DNA of 64,000 bases from Brachybacterium phenoliresistens (GCF_000576425.1 NZ_KK069989.1:372001-436000), one strand, 5' to 3'; shown: positions 8,813 through 17,817, counted from the stretch's first letter. The notes: generated by a model from the letters alone, not told the origin. A program made the numbers and translations.

Positions 8813-9942
8813 GCGGCGCCGACCGGGCGACGACCACGCAGGCATCCGACGGGGCGGGCGCCCCGGCCGGATCCTCCGGCACGGCCCCTGCCCCCGCCGC
8901 GCGGCGCGCCCGCGGCGGGGGCGGCGGGCTGGGCCGCTACGTGCTCGTGCGCTTCCTGCTGATCATCCCGACCGTGCTGATCCTCATGACGGTCGTCTTC
9001 TTCCTCATGCGGATCACCGGCGACCCGATCACCGCCGCGCTCGGCGGGCGCCTGACCCCCGACCAGCTCGCGCAGCGCCGCGCCGAGGCCGGCTACGACC
9101 GGCCGCTGATCATCCAGTACCTCGACTACCTGGGCGGGGTGGTGCGCGGGGACTTCGGGACCACGTACACCGACCGCACCCCCGTCGCGCAGATCCTCAC
9201 CGACTACGGCGGCGCCACCGCGGAGCTCGTGCTCTACGCCGTGATCGTCGCGCTGGCGATCGGCGTGCCGCTGGGGATGATCGCCGCCCGCACCCGCGAC
9301 CGCGCCCCCGATGCGGCGCTGCGGATCCTCGCGATCCTCGGCTACGCGACCCCCGTGTTCTTCGTCGGCCTGCTGCTCAAGCTCGTCTTCTCGGTGGGCC
9401 TGGGCTGGCTGCCGGTGGCCGGGCGGATCTCCAGCCGCGGCGAGCTGACCATGGGCAGCATCCTCAACCCGACGCCGTTCTACCTGCTGGACGCCCTGCG
9501 CCTGGGCCGATGGGACCTGATCGTCGACGTGGCCAGCCACGCGGTGCTGCCGGCCGTGGCGCTCGGCATCCTCACCGGCGGGATCTTCCTGCGCCTGGTG
9601 CGCACCAACATGATCGGCACCCTGGAGATGCCGTACATCGACTCCGCCCGCTCCCGCGGCGTCGCCGAGTCGCGGCTGACCACCCGCCACGCCCTGCGCC
9701 CGGCGCTGATCCCCATCGTCACGGTGATGGGCATGCAGATCGCCATGATGCTCGGCGGCGCGGTGCTGACCGAGACCACCTTCGAATGGAAGGGCCTGGG
9801 CTACATGCTCGCCCAGTACATGACCGCCCGCGACTACGTCGCCGTGCAGGGCATCGTCATGATGCTCGCGGTGATCGTCGCCGTCTCCAACTTCCTGGTC
9901 GACGTGATCGCGGCCCTCATCGACCCGAGGGTGAGGTACTGA
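8809..9942 (+). CDS. Dipeptide/oligopeptide ABC permease, DppB type
   Basis: 377 aa, inner-membrane permease subunit. After an Ala/Gly-rich cytoplasmic leader of ~40 residues comes helix 1 (YVLVRFLLIIPTVLILMTVV), the periplasmic loop typical of DppB, and five further helices. The EAA-type coupling loop is SARSRGVAESRLTTRHALRP (~280-300), which contacts the ATPase. I place the start at GTG 8809, which overlaps the preceding stop in a GTGA junction; a later internal ATG would remove helix 1. One base separates its stop from the next ATG (TGACATG), so it is tightly coupled with the DppC-type partner. Confidence 0.9.
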   Translation: MSGADRATTTQASDGAGAPAGSSGTAPAPAARRARGGGGGLGRYVLVRFLLIIPTVLILMTVVFFLMRITGDPITAALGGRLTPDQLAQRRAEAGYDRPLIIQYLDYLGGVVRGDFGTTYTDRTPVAQILTDYGGATAELVLYAVIVALAIGVPLGMIAARTRDRAPDAALRILAILGYATPVFFVGLLLKLVFSVGLGWLPVAGRISSRGELTMGSILNPTPFYLLDALRLGRWDLIVDVASHAVLPAVALGILTGGIFLRLVRTNMIGTLEMPYIDSARSRGVAESRLTTRHALRPALIPIVTVMGMQIAMMLGGAVLTETTFEWKGLGYMLAQYMTARDYVAVQGIVMMLAVIVAVSNFLVDVIAALIDPRVRY

Positions 9943-9943
9943 C

Positions 9944-11011
9944 ATGACCATCTCCACCCCTGAACCGCCCACCGGCCCCGGCGGGTCCGGCGACGCCGCG
10001 GGTCCCGCGGCCGATGCCGCCGTCGCCGCGGAGTCCGCGATCGTCGCCGCCCGCTCGCACGCCCCCTGGTACCTGCGCCTGCCCGTGATCAGCCACCTGC
10101 GGCGCAGCGTCGGCCTGCAGCGCGGCATGCTCGTGACCGGCCTCGTGCTGGTGCTGGGCCTGCTGCTGACCGCGCTGCTGGTGCCGCTCATCGCCCCCTA
10201 CGGCTTCGCGCAGACCTCCGCGGACGGCGCCGCCTTCCCCACCCAGGGCGCCCCCTCGGCCGCGCACCCGCTGGGGACCACGGTCACCGGCTTCGACGTG
10301 CTCTCCCGCGTCCTGTGGGGCACGCGCACCGCCGTCGCCGTCATGGCCTGCGCCGTCGTCGCCAGCCTGTTCCTCGGCGTGGCGCTCGGCCTGGTGTCCG
10401 GGTACGTCGGCGGCTGGCTGGACCGCGTGCTGGTGATGCTGGCCGATGCCATCTACGCCTTCCCGTCCCTGCTGCTGGCCATCGTCATGGCGATCGTGAT
10501 CTCCGGCGGGCAGTCAAACGCCTGGGGCGGCATCCTCGCCGCGGCGCTGTCGATCACCGTCGTGTTCGTGCCGCAGTACTTCCGGGTGATCCGCGCCGAG
10601 GTGGTGCGGCTGAAGGCCGAGCCCTTCGTCGAGGCCGCGAAGGTCGTCGGCACCGGGCACGGCCGCATCATGGGCACCCACCTGCTGCGCAACGCCACCC
10701 GCACCCTGCCGCTGATCTTCACGCTCAACAGCTCCGAGGCGATCCTCACCCTCGCCGCGCTCGGCTTCCTCGGCTTCGGCATCGAGCCGACCAGCGCCGC
10801 CGAATGGGGCTACGACCTCAACCGCGCCATGTCCGATGCCACCAGCGGCATCTGGTGGACGGGCCTGTTCCCGGGCCTGGCCATCGTGCTCGCCGTGCTC
10901 GGCGTGACGCTGGTCGGCGAATCCGTCAACGACCTCAACGACCCGCGGCTGCGCACCCGCCGCGCCCGCCGACCGCGCCCCGCCGCGGCGGCCCGGAAGG
11001 CGGCCTCATGA
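9944..11011 (+). CDS. Dipeptide/oligopeptide ABC permease, DppC type
   Basis: 355 aa. The second permease half of the importer: N-terminal cytoplasmic segment, helix ~residues 60-85, then the binding-protein-dependent transport domain with GVALGLVSGYVGGWLDRVL and the EAA loop region VEAAKVVGTGHGRIMGTHLL (~230-250), ending with the conserved DppC-like VNDLNDPRLR tail, here extended by an Arg/Ala-rich segment. The stop overlaps the ATG of the ATPase gene by the ATGA junction at 11008-11011. Works as heterodimer with the preceding permease. Confidence 0.92.
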   Translation: MTISTPEPPTGPGGSGDAAGPAADAAVAAESAIVAARSHAPWYLRLPVISHLRRSVGLQRGMLVTGLVLVLGLLLTALLVPLIAPYGFAQTSADGAAFPTQGAPSAAHPLGTTVTGFDVLSRVLWGTRTAVAVMACAVVASLFLGVALGLVSGYVGGWLDRVLVMLADAIYAFPSLLLAIVMAIVISGGQSNAWGGILAAALSITVVFVPQYFRVIRAEVVRLKAEPFVEAAKVVGTGHGRIMGTHLLRNATRTLPLIFTLNSSEAILTLAALGFLGFGIEPTSAAEWGYDLNRAMSDATSGIWWTGLFPGLAIVLAVLGVTLVGESVNDLNDPRLRTRRARRPRPAAAARKAAS

Positions 11012-12801
11012 CCCCGCAGAGCACCCCGACCCCCGAGGACCGGCCCGCCTCCTCGACCCCGCAGCCGGCGGACCCATCGGCCGCGCAGCCGGCGGGCCCA
11101 TCGGCCGCCGATCCCACGGCCGATCCGCGCCTGGCGATCCGCGACCTCGACGTCCACTTCGCGACCGACGGCGGGGACGTCCACGCCGTCGCCGGGGTGA
11201 GCCTCGAGGTCGCCCCCGGCGAGATCCTCGCGATCGTCGGCGAGTCCGGATCCGGCAAGTCCGTCACCGCCCGCTCCATCCTGGGCCTGCTGCCGGAGAC
11301 GGCCGATGCCTCCGGTGCGGTGCTCGTCTCCGGCACCGACGTGGTGGGCCTGTCCGGAGCGCGGCTGCGGGCGCTGCGCGGCGAGGACGTCTCCATGATC
11401 TTCCAGGAGCCCTCCAGCGCGATGAACCCCGTCTTCCCCATCTGGTGGCAGATCGGGGAGGGGCTGCGCGCCCACGAGAAGGGGCTCGGCCGCAAGGAGA
11501 TCCGCCGGCGCAGCGTCGAGGCCCTCGAGGCCGTCGGCATCCCCGACGCCGCCGAGCGCATCGACCGCTTCCCCCACGAGTTCTCCGGCGGGCAGAAGCA
11601 GCGCATCATGATCGCGATGGCCCTGGCCCTCGGGGCGGAGCTGATCGTCGCCGACGAGCCGACGACCGCCCTGGACGTCACCGTGCAGGCCGAGATCCTG
11701 GACCTGCTGCGGGACGTCCGCGACCGCTTCGGCACCTCGATCATCGTCATCACCCACAACATGGGCGTCGTCGCCGACCTCGCCGACTCCGTCGCGGTGA
11801 TGTACCGCGGGCGCGTCATCGAGCGCGCCGGGGTGCGCGAGCTGTTCGCCTCCCCGCGCGAGGAGTACACCCGCACGCTCCTGGCGGCCGTCCCGCACCT
11901 GGGCCGCCGCAGCGCCTGGACCGCCCTGGAGCCCGCCCAGCAGCAGGCAATCGAGGAGGCCGAGCCGGTGGTCGAGGCCCGCGGCCTCGTCGTCGAGTAC
12001 CCCGGGCGGCTGGGCCGGGCGGCGTTCCGCGCGGTCAAGGGCGTGGACCTCACCATCCGCGCCGGCGAGGTGTACGGGCTGGTGGGGGAGTCGGGGTCCG
12101 GCAAGACCACCATCGGCCGGGCGATCGCCGGGCTCGAGCGGACCACCGACGGCAGCCTGCAGGTGCTGGGCCACGAGATGCGCGGGGTGCGGGAGCGGGA
12201 CTTCAAGCCCGTGCGCCGGCGCATCGGCTTCGTGTTCCAGGACCCGGCGACGTCCTTCAACCCGCACCTGACCATCGAGGAGTGCATCGCCGAGCCGCTG
12301 ATCGTGCACGAGCGCGGCATCGGCGCGGCCGAGAGGTCCCGTCGGGTGCGCGAGCTGCTGGACTCCGTCGAGCTGCCCGGCGCGTACGCCGGCCGCTACC
12401 CGCACGAGCTCTCCGGCGGGCAGCGCCAGCGGGTCTCCCTCGCGCGGGCCCTCGTGCTCGAGCCCGAGCTGCTGATCGCCGATGAGCCCACCAGCGCCCT
12501 GGACGTGTCCGTGCAGGCCACGGTCCTGGAGCTGTTCCGGGAGCTGCAGGCGCGCAAGGGCTTCGCCGCGCTGTTCATCAGCCACGACCTCGCGGTGGTG
12601 GACTCGCTCGCCCACCGCATCGGCGTGCTGCTGCGCGGCGAGCTCGTCGAGGACGGCCACGGGCCCGATGTGCTCCAGCGGCCCGCGCACGACTACACGC
12701 GCCGGCTCATCGCCTCGCTGCCCGTGCCCGACCCGATCGAGCAGGAGCAGCGGCGCCGCGCCTTCGCGGCCCGGTGGGGCGCCGGCGCAGGAGCGGCCTG
12801 A
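11008..12801 (+). CDS. Fused double ATPase of the peptide ABC importer (DppD-DppF type)
   Basis: 597 aa, two complete nucleotide-binding domains in one chain. Domain 1: Walker A GESGSGKSV (~77), signature FSGGQKQR (~191), Walker B LIVADEPTTALD (~212), switch His in VITHNMG. Domain 2: Walker A GESGSGKTT (~360), signature LSGGQRQR (~468), Walker B LLIADEPTSALD (~488). Most Dpp systems use two separate proteins; the fusion is common in actinobacteria and in GsiA. An N-terminal Pro/Ala-rich leader (~45 aa) precedes domain 1. Last gene of the operon; hydrolyses ATP to power import by the two permeases. Confidence 0.95.
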   Translation: MTPQSTPTPEDRPASSTPQPADPSAAQPAGPSAADPTADPRLAIRDLDVHFATDGGDVHAVAGVSLEVAPGEILAIVGESGSGKSVTARSILGLLPETADASGAVLVSGTDVVGLSGARLRALRGEDVSMIFQEPSSAMNPVFPIWWQIGEGLRAHEKGLGRKEIRRRSVEALEAVGIPDAAERIDRFPHEFSGGQKQRIMIAMALALGAELIVADEPTTALDVTVQAEILDLLRDVRDRFGTSIIVITHNMGVVADLADSVAVMYRGRVIERAGVRELFASPREEYTRTLLAAVPHLGRRSAWTALEPAQQQAIEEAEPVVEARGLVVEYPGRLGRAAFRAVKGVDLTIRAGEVYGLVGESGSGKTTIGRAIAGLERTTDGSLQVLGHEMRGVRERDFKPVRRRIGFVFQDPATSFNPHLTIEECIAEPLIVHERGIGAAERSRRVRELLDSVELPGAYAGRYPHELSGGQRQRVSLARALVLEPELLIADEPTSALDVSVQATVLELFRELQARKGFAALFISHDLAVVDSLAHRIGVLLRGELVEDGHGPDVLQRPAHDYTRRLIASLPVPDPIEQEQRRRAFAARWGAGAGAA

Positions 12802-12811
12802 GGCGCGGCGG

Positions 12812-13333
12812 TCAGCTGTCGGCGCGGACCAGGGCGCCGTCCTCGACCCGGAACGAGGACTGCAGGGCGTGCGGCTCGCACTCCTCGCCGTTGGGGCTGT
12901 TGGTCACGGGCGCCCCGAGCTCCTCGGCCGCGACGGTCCGCTCCCCGGAGGGCCCGGTGAAGACGAGCTCGACGGAGGTCAGCGAGCGCATCCCCATGGG
13001 GGCGACGATGACGCTGGTGAACGCGGTGCCGTCCTCGCTCCAGGCCTGCTCCCCGAGCTGCTGGACGCGGACCACCTGCTGGGTGCCGTCGCTCACCCGC
13101 AGCGTCGCCGTGGTGGCATCGCCGGCGGCCTCCTCGGAGAAGCGGACGAAGACGCCGTCGTCCGCGCCGATGGCCGTGCAGGCGATGCCCGGCCCCCAGG
13201 GGCCCGCGTCCTTCCGCAGCCAGCCGGCGACCCCGGCGCCGCCCAGGGCCAGGCCGAGCACGAACGTGAGCGTGGCGGCGATGACCGTGCGGCGCAGCGA
13301 GGCGGGCCGGGCGGGGGCGGCATCGGAGTCCAT
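12812..13333 (-). CDS. Small membrane-anchored protein of unknown function
   Basis: 173 aa with a single hydrophobic segment at ~15-38 (VIAATLTFVLGLALGGAGVA) and an extracytoplasmic domain containing two cysteines (IACTAIG and GEECEPH) that could pair. No lipobox and no family I recognise. The TACCCT box 5 bases before ATG 13333 suggests a near-leaderless transcript. It is convergent with the peptide ABC operon (10 bases apart) and follows the GTPase gene on the same strand after ~115 bases. Confidence 0.7.
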   Translation of the reverse strand: MDSDAAPARPASLRRTVIAATLTFVLGLALGGAGVAGWLRKDAGPWGPGIACTAIGADDGVFVRFSEEAAGDATTATLRVSDGTQQVVRVQQLGEQAWSEDGTAFTSVIVAPMGMRSLTSVELVFTGPSGERTVAAEELGAPVTNSPNGEECEPHALQSSFRVEDGALVRADS

Positions 13334-13338
13334 ACTTC

Positions 13339-13344
13339 AGGGTA
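13339..13344 (-). promoter_or_regulatory. -10 box of near-leaderless gene ending at 12812
   Basis: TACCCT on the minus strand, 5 bases before ATG 13333. Confidence 0.45.
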
Positions 13345-13448
13345 TGACCGGACATCACCCCTGACGATGGCGAGGGCATAACGATCCGGCCCCGACCCGG
13401 CCCGTCGTCGACCCGGCCCGTCGCTGTCGGGCGCGGGGCGCCGGGCCG

Positions 13449-14513
13449 TCACTCGCTCAGACGCCGGTACCGGTGGAGGCGTCGCACCCCGGGCGCGACC
13501 GAGCCCTCGGGCGCCGCGAGCGCCCGCTCCAGGCGTGCGCGGACATCGGCCGCATCCAGGTGCAGCCCGATCGCGACCAGCCCCGGCGTCGAGGCGTCGG
13601 CCGCGGCCGGGGCGGGGGCGACGTGCACGTGCCGGCCCACCAGGTTCAGCACGTGGCGGCGCGTGCGCGACCCGCTCGCCACCTCGATGACGCCCTTCAT
13701 GCGGTAGACGCCTGCCGGCGGATCCTCGAACAGGTCCAGCACGCGACCCGGATCGACCGGCTCCGCGGCGGCGACGGTCACCGCCTCGGCGTGCTCGTGG
13801 TGATGCTCCGCCTCGTGCTCGGCCCGCTCCTGGCGGGTGATGGCCGCCAGCGGCAGCTGGCCCTCCGGGTCCTCGTCGCGGGCCACATCGGCCACGAGCG
13901 CCGCATCGATGCTGCCGTGCGGCGCCTCGACCACGCTGACCTGCGGGTTGCGGGCGCGGACGCGCTCGGTGATCGCGGCGAGGGTGCTCTCGCGCTCCGA
14001 GGCGGGGAGCAGGGCGGTCTTGGTGACGACCACCAGCGAGGCCGCCTCGAAGCGGACCGGGGGCCGGCCCGGGCGGCCGTCGGCCCCGCGCACGTCGACC
14101 GTCTCGAAGTAGTGGGTGGCGTCGACGACCTCGATGATCCCGCCCGGCCGGGTGCGCTCGGCGGAGGTGAAGCGGATCAGCCGCGCGACCGCCAGCGGCT
14201 CGGCCGCACCGCTGGCCTCGACGATGATCGCGTCCAGACCCAGCCGCGGGTCCGAGAGCTTCTCGAGCGCCTCGTCCAGGCCGCCGTGGTCGGGCAGGCA
14301 GCACACGCATCCGCCGGCGATCGAGGCCGCCTCGTCGACCTGGCCGGTGACCAGGGCCGCGTCGACGTTGATGGCGCCGAAGTCGTTGATCACCACGCCG
14401 AACCGGGCGCCCGGGGCGCGCAGCAGGGAATTGAGGATGGTCGTCTTGCCCGCCCCGAGGAACCCGGTCAGGGCGATCACGGGCACGGTGGGGACGTCGG
14501 ATGCGGCGGGCAT
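13449..14513 (-). CDS. COG0523 (CobW/ZNG1-like) metal-chaperone GTPase
   Basis: 354 aa, cytoplasmic G3E GTPase thought to deliver metal, usually zinc, to client proteins. The P-loop GFLGAGKT is at residues 17-24, the metal-binding motif CVCC at 69-72 (family CxCC), then the NKxD-equivalent VVTKTAL, a His-rich stretch HEAEHHHEHAE (~237-247) typical of zinc members, and the C-terminal CobW_C domain from GVYRMKGVIE onward. The His stretch and CxCC argue for zinc rather than cobalt or nitrile-hydratase roles. Upstream lie a GGGAC/GGGTC pentamer array and a Zur-like half-palindrome, so zinc repression is plausible but unproven. Confidence 0.88.
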   Translation of the reverse strand: MPAASDVPTVPVIALTGFLGAGKTTILNSLLRAPGARFGVVINDFGAINVDAALVTGQVDEAASIAGGCVCCLPDHGGLDEALEKLSDPRLGLDAIIVEASGAAEPLAVARLIRFTSAERTRPGGIIEVVDATHYFETVDVRGADGRPGRPPVRFEAASLVVVTKTALLPASERESTLAAITERVRARNPQVSVVEAPHGSIDAALVADVARDEDPEGQLPLAAITRQERAEHEAEHHHEHAEAVTVAAAEPVDPGRVLDLFEDPPAGVYRMKGVIEVASGSRTRRHVLNLVGRHVHVAPAPAAADASTPGLVAIGLHLDAADVRARLERALAAPEGSVAPGVRRLHRYRRLSE

Positions 14514-14524
14514 CGGATCCTCTC

Positions 14525-14602
14525 GGGTCGGGTCGGGTCGGGACGGGATGGGACGGGACGGGACGGGACGGGACCGGACGGGTCGGATCGGGCGGGTCGG
14601 TC
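14525..14602. repeat. Pentanucleotide repeat array (GGGTC/GGGAC)
   Basis: About a dozen or more 5-base units of GGGTC and GGGAC with small interruptions occupy the 5' leader/promoter of the GTPase gene. Strand-slippage length variation here would alter promoter or leader spacing. Confidence 0.85.
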
Positions 14603-14625
14603 GGATGGGCCGGCACCCACCTTAA

Positions 14626-14640
14626 CGGGAATGGTTCGCA
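14626..14640. promoter_or_regulatory. Zur-like imperfect palindrome
   Basis: A 15-base 7-1-7 element with GGAAT-G-GTTCG core matches the actinobacterial Zur box (TGANAAT-N-ATTNTCA) at about 10 of 15 positions. It sits in the divergent gap ~113 bases before the COG0523 GTPase start. Weak but placed where a zinc regulator would act. Confidence 0.3.
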
Positions 14641-14786
14641 ATCAGCGGGTGTCGTTCCCCGATCGGCCCCGACGGCCCCGCCCGGCCCGGGAGGATCGCC
14701 CCGAGGCGATGTGTCGATCCGCGCCGGCCCGTGCGACAGCATGATGAGGACGGCGAGAGACGCCGTCCCTCAGGAGGAGGAATCCC

Positions 14787-15158
14787 ATGGCCCGCTACAC
14801 CGTGTTCCTGTACAAGCCGTCCGATGCTCCCGAGGTCGATCCCGAGACCCTCGCGGCGCAGCTCGCCGAGCACGACGCCTACGCCCGCGAGATGCTCGAG
14901 GAGGGGGTGATGATCTTCGGAAGCCCGCTCGAGGACCACGACGCCACCACCTCGATCCGCGCCGACAGCCTCGTGGACGGGCCGTTCGTCGAGGTCAACG
15001 AGGTGATTGTCGGGTTCTACGTCCTCGAGGTCCCCGACCTCGACGCCGCCGTCGCGATCGCGCGCCGCAACCCCATCCTGCACCAGGGCGGCGGGGTCGA
15101 GATCCGGCCGATGCCCGGCGAGGACGGCCCCGGCACCGCCGAGGACGCCCCGGCGTGA
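14787..15158 (+). CDS. YCII/DGPF-domain protein
   Basis: 123 aa, small cytoplasmic ferredoxin-fold protein of the YCII-related family, with the namesake DGPFVEVNE motif (~residues 63-71) and conserved His near PILHQGGGVEIRPM. These proteins are the standard partners of ECF42 sigma factors and are often among their targets; biochemical function is not established. GGAGGAGGA upstream supports ATG 14787. Its stop overlaps the GTG of the sigma gene (GTGA), giving tight coupling. Confidence 0.9.
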   Translation: MARYTVFLYKPSDAPEVDPETLAAQLAEHDAYAREMLEEGVMIFGSPLEDHDATTSIRADSLVDGPFVEVNEVIVGFYVLEVPDLDAAVAIARRNPILHQGGGVEIRPMPGEDGPGTAEDAPA

Positions 15159-16510
15159 GCGGTCCCGGCGCACGCCGACCCGGCACGCCGGGCAGCGGCG
15201 GCTCCCCTCGCGGTGCCGCCGCTGCGGCGCGCGACGCGGAGGTCGCCGCCGCGGTCGCCGCCGCGCACCGCGAGCACTGGGGCTCCGTGCTCGCCGCGAC
15301 CGCGGGCCTGACCCGGGACCTCGACCTGGCCGAGGACTGCGTGCAGGAGGCATTCGTCCAGGCCCTCAGCGCCTGGCGGGAGGACGGCGTCCCCGGCAGC
15401 CCCGGCGGCTGGCTCGCCACGACGGCGCGGCGCCGCGCCCTGGACGCCCTGCGCCGCGGCGAGACCCTGCGCCGGAAGCTGCCCCTGCTGGTCTGGGACG
15501 AGACGGCCCCGTCGGCGGAGACGGAGGGGGACGCGGAGGCGCAGCGGGACGCGCCGGCGGAGGGGGATGCGGCCCGCCCTGCGCGGATCGCCGACGAGGA
15601 GCGCGCGGTGGTGCGCGACGAGCAGCTGCGGCTGATCTTCCTCGCCGCGCACCCGGCGCTCGCGCCCGAGGCCCGGGTCGCGCTCACCCTCCGCCTGGTC
15701 GGCGGCCTGACCACCGCGCAGATCGCCGCCGCGTTCCTCGTCGGCGAGACCGCCATGGCCGCCCGCCTGACCCGGGCCAAGAAGCGCATCGTGCTCAGCC
15801 GCATCCCCTGCCGGGTGCCGGGCGCGGGGGAGATCGACGCCCGACTGGTCGACGTCCTGGACGTGGTCTCCGTGCTCCTGGCCACGGGGGAGAGGGCCGG
15901 CGGCGAGGACGTGCTCGACGCCGCGGTGCGGATCCTCGAGGTCCTCGCCGCGCTGCGCCCCCGGCACCCCGAGGTGCAGGGCCTGCTCGCCCAGGCCCTG
16001 CTGTTGAAGGCTCGCGCCGCCACCCGCCACGACGCGCGCGGCCGCCCCGTCGCCCTGGCCCTGCAGGATCGCGGCGCCTGGGACCGCGGCCTCGTCCAGC
16101 GGGCCGACGCCCTCGTCATCGAGGCGCTCGCCGGCGGCGGGCGCGGTCCCTACCTGCTGCAGGGCGCGATCGCCGCCGCCGTCGCGGTCCCCGCGCGGCA
16201 CGAGGACGTCGACTGGGAGGAGGTGGTCGCGCTGTACGACGCGCTGCTGGGGCACTGGCCGACGGCCATCGTGCGGCTGGGGCGGATCGTCGCCCTCGGC
16301 GAGGCGCGCGGCGCCGCGGCGGCCCTCGCCCAGCTCGAGACGCTGGGGGCGGAGCTCGACGAGCATCGGCCCTTCCATGTGATCCGGGCGGAGCTGCTGG
16401 GGCGCATCGGCGCGCACGAGCAGGCGGCCGAGGCGCTGCGCACCGCCCTGGAGCGGCGGGGCCCCGAGGGCGAGTCCGCCCTGCTGCGGGAGCTGGTGCG
16501 CGGGGTCTGA
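15155..16510 (+). CDS. ECF42-type RNA polymerase sigma factor with C-terminal TPR-like domain
   Basis: 451 aa, more than twice the length of a simple ECF sigma. Region 2 spans ~20-90 (DLDLAEDCVQEAFVQAL), region 4 ~140-200 (ALTLRLVGGLTTAQIAAAFL as the -35-binding helix-turn-helix), then a long helical domain (~225-451, DUF6596/TPR-like) rich in Ala/Leu. In the ECF42 group this domain replaces an anti-sigma factor as the control element, and none is encoded nearby. GTG 15155 overlaps the DGPF gene stop; the Gly/Ala-rich leader that results is ~25 aa. Likely an autoregulated stress or detergent-type response, inferred from the group. Confidence 0.9.
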   Translation: MSGPGARRPGTPGSGGSPRGAAAAARDAEVAAAVAAAHREHWGSVLAATAGLTRDLDLAEDCVQEAFVQALSAWREDGVPGSPGGWLATTARRRALDALRRGETLRRKLPLLVWDETAPSAETEGDAEAQRDAPAEGDAARPARIADEERAVVRDEQLRLIFLAAHPALAPEARVALTLRLVGGLTTAQIAAAFLVGETAMAARLTRAKKRIVLSRIPCRVPGAGEIDARLVDVLDVVSVLLATGERAGGEDVLDAAVRILEVLAALRPRHPEVQGLLAQALLLKARAATRHDARGRPVALALQDRGAWDRGLVQRADALVIEALAGGGRGPYLLQGAIAAAVAVPARHEDVDWEEVVALYDALLGHWPTAIVRLGRIVALGEARGAAAALAQLETLGAELDEHRPFHVIRAELLGRIGAHEQAAEALRTALERRGPEGESALLRELVRGV

Positions 16511-16524
16511 GCGCGGCCTCGGCC

Positions 16525-17625
16525 TCAGGTCGCGACCAGCACCCATTCCCCGTAGAACAGCCCCATCCCCGCGCCGACGCAGACGGCCGCGATGATCCAG
16601 AACCGGATGGAGACCGTCACCTGGTTCCAGCCGAGCTTCTCGAAGTGGTGGTGGATGGGCGTCATGAGGAACAGCCTCCGGCCCACGCCGCCGCCGGCGC
16701 GCTTGGTGAGCTTGAAGATGCCCACCTGCAGGATCACGGTGACGACCTCGAAGACGAACAGCCCGCCCAGCAGGATCAGCAGCAGCTCGGTGCGGCTGAG
16801 GATCGCCAGCCCCGCGAGCGCCCCGCCGAGCCCCAGCGAGCCGGTGTCGCCCATGAACAGGATCGCCGGCGGCGTGTTCCACCACAGGAAGCCGATGCAC
16901 GCCCCGGCCATGCACGCCGCCACCAGGGCGAGGTCCAACGGGTCGCGCACCTCGTAGCATCCGGCCACCACGGCGGCGCGGCAGCTCTGCAGGGACTGCC
17001 ATATCCCGATCATCGTGTAGGCGACCAGGGCCATGGCGCAGGCGCCGGCGGCCTGCCCGTCCAGGCCGTCGGCCAGGTTCACGCCGTTGCTGGCCGCGGT
17101 GATCATGAGGACCACCCAGGCCACCAGCAGGATCGTGCCCAGGATCGCGCCCGCGAAGGCGAGGTCGATCGCGGTGTCCCGCACCACCGAGATCCGGAAG
17201 CTCGCCGGGGTGGTGCCGTCGCGCGCGAAGCGGGTCGCCAGCAGCGCGAAGACGACCGCCACCAGCGCCTGGCCCAGCAGCTTCTGCCCGGAGCGCAGCC
17301 CCAGGGACCGCTCCCGGCGGATCTTCGTCCAGTCGTCGAGGAAGCCGATGAACCCGACGCCCACCATGAGGAACAGCACCAGCAGGCCGGAGATCGTCGG
17401 CGCGCTCCAGGTCGCCAGGTGGGCGATCGCGTAGGCGGCGAGGGTCGCGCCGATGATGGCGATGCCGCCCATCTGCGGGGTGCCGCGCTTGCTCTGGTGG
17501 CTCTCCGGCCCGTCGACGCGGATGAACTGCGCCCAGCCGCGGCGCTTGGCCAGCCCGGCGTAGTACCGGGTCCCCACGAGGCCGATGATCACGGCGGCGA
17601 GGGCGCCCAGGAGGATCAGGCCCAC
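16525..17625 (-). CDS. mraY: Phospho-N-acetylmuramoyl-pentapeptide transferase (stand-alone MraY)
   Basis: 366 aa, ten-helix membrane enzyme that moves phospho-MurNAc-pentapeptide to undecaprenyl phosphate to form lipid I. All active-site features are intact: DDWTK (Asp97, Asp98, Lys101), NGVNLADGLDG (Asn180-Gly190), GDTGSL (Asp260) and the HHH triad in TPIHHHFE (325-327). The N-terminal block RVDGPESHQSKRGTPQMGG is classical MraY, not WecA/TagO. Start is GTG 17625. It is unusual because mraY normally lies in the dcw division cluster between murF and murD; here its neighbours are a sigma factor and a GH114-like lipoprotein. It may be a second copy or a relocated sole copy. Confidence 0.93.
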   Translation of the reverse strand: MGLILLGALAAVIIGLVGTRYYAGLAKRRGWAQFIRVDGPESHQSKRGTPQMGGIAIIGATLAAYAIAHLATWSAPTISGLLVLFLMVGVGFIGFLDDWTKIRRERSLGLRSGQKLLGQALVAVVFALLATRFARDGTTPASFRISVVRDTAIDLAFAGAILGTILLVAWVVLMITAASNGVNLADGLDGQAAGACAMALVAYTMIGIWQSLQSCRAAVVAGCYEVRDPLDLALVAACMAGACIGFLWWNTPPAILFMGDTGSLGLGGALAGLAILSRTELLLILLGGLFVFEVVTVILQVGIFKLTKRAGGGVGRRLFLMTPIHHHFEKLGWNQVTVSIRFWIIAAVCVGAGMGLFYGEWVLVAT

Positions 17626-17817
17626 GGCAGCCCCGTCCCGCCGCGGAGCACGACGGGGCGGACGTCGTGGGGATCGCGTTCGCGACAGGGCACGGGCACC
17701 TCCTGGAGACCGGGTCAGGGCGTCAATCTACGCCGAGGGCCTGCGCCGACGGGCATGCGTCCTTCCGGCGCGGGGCCGCGGCGCCGGGCCGGGACCGCCG
17801 GTGGCGAGGGCCGCGGA

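Noticed and set aside
5744..8845. 1033-aa minus-strand frame extending the enolase-superfamily gene upstream
   Set aside because: The upstream part is antisense to the intact peptide-binding protein, and a good ribosome site lies at ATG 6919.
14525..14602. CRISPR-like repeat
   Set aside because: Units are 5 bases without spacers; no cas genes in the window.
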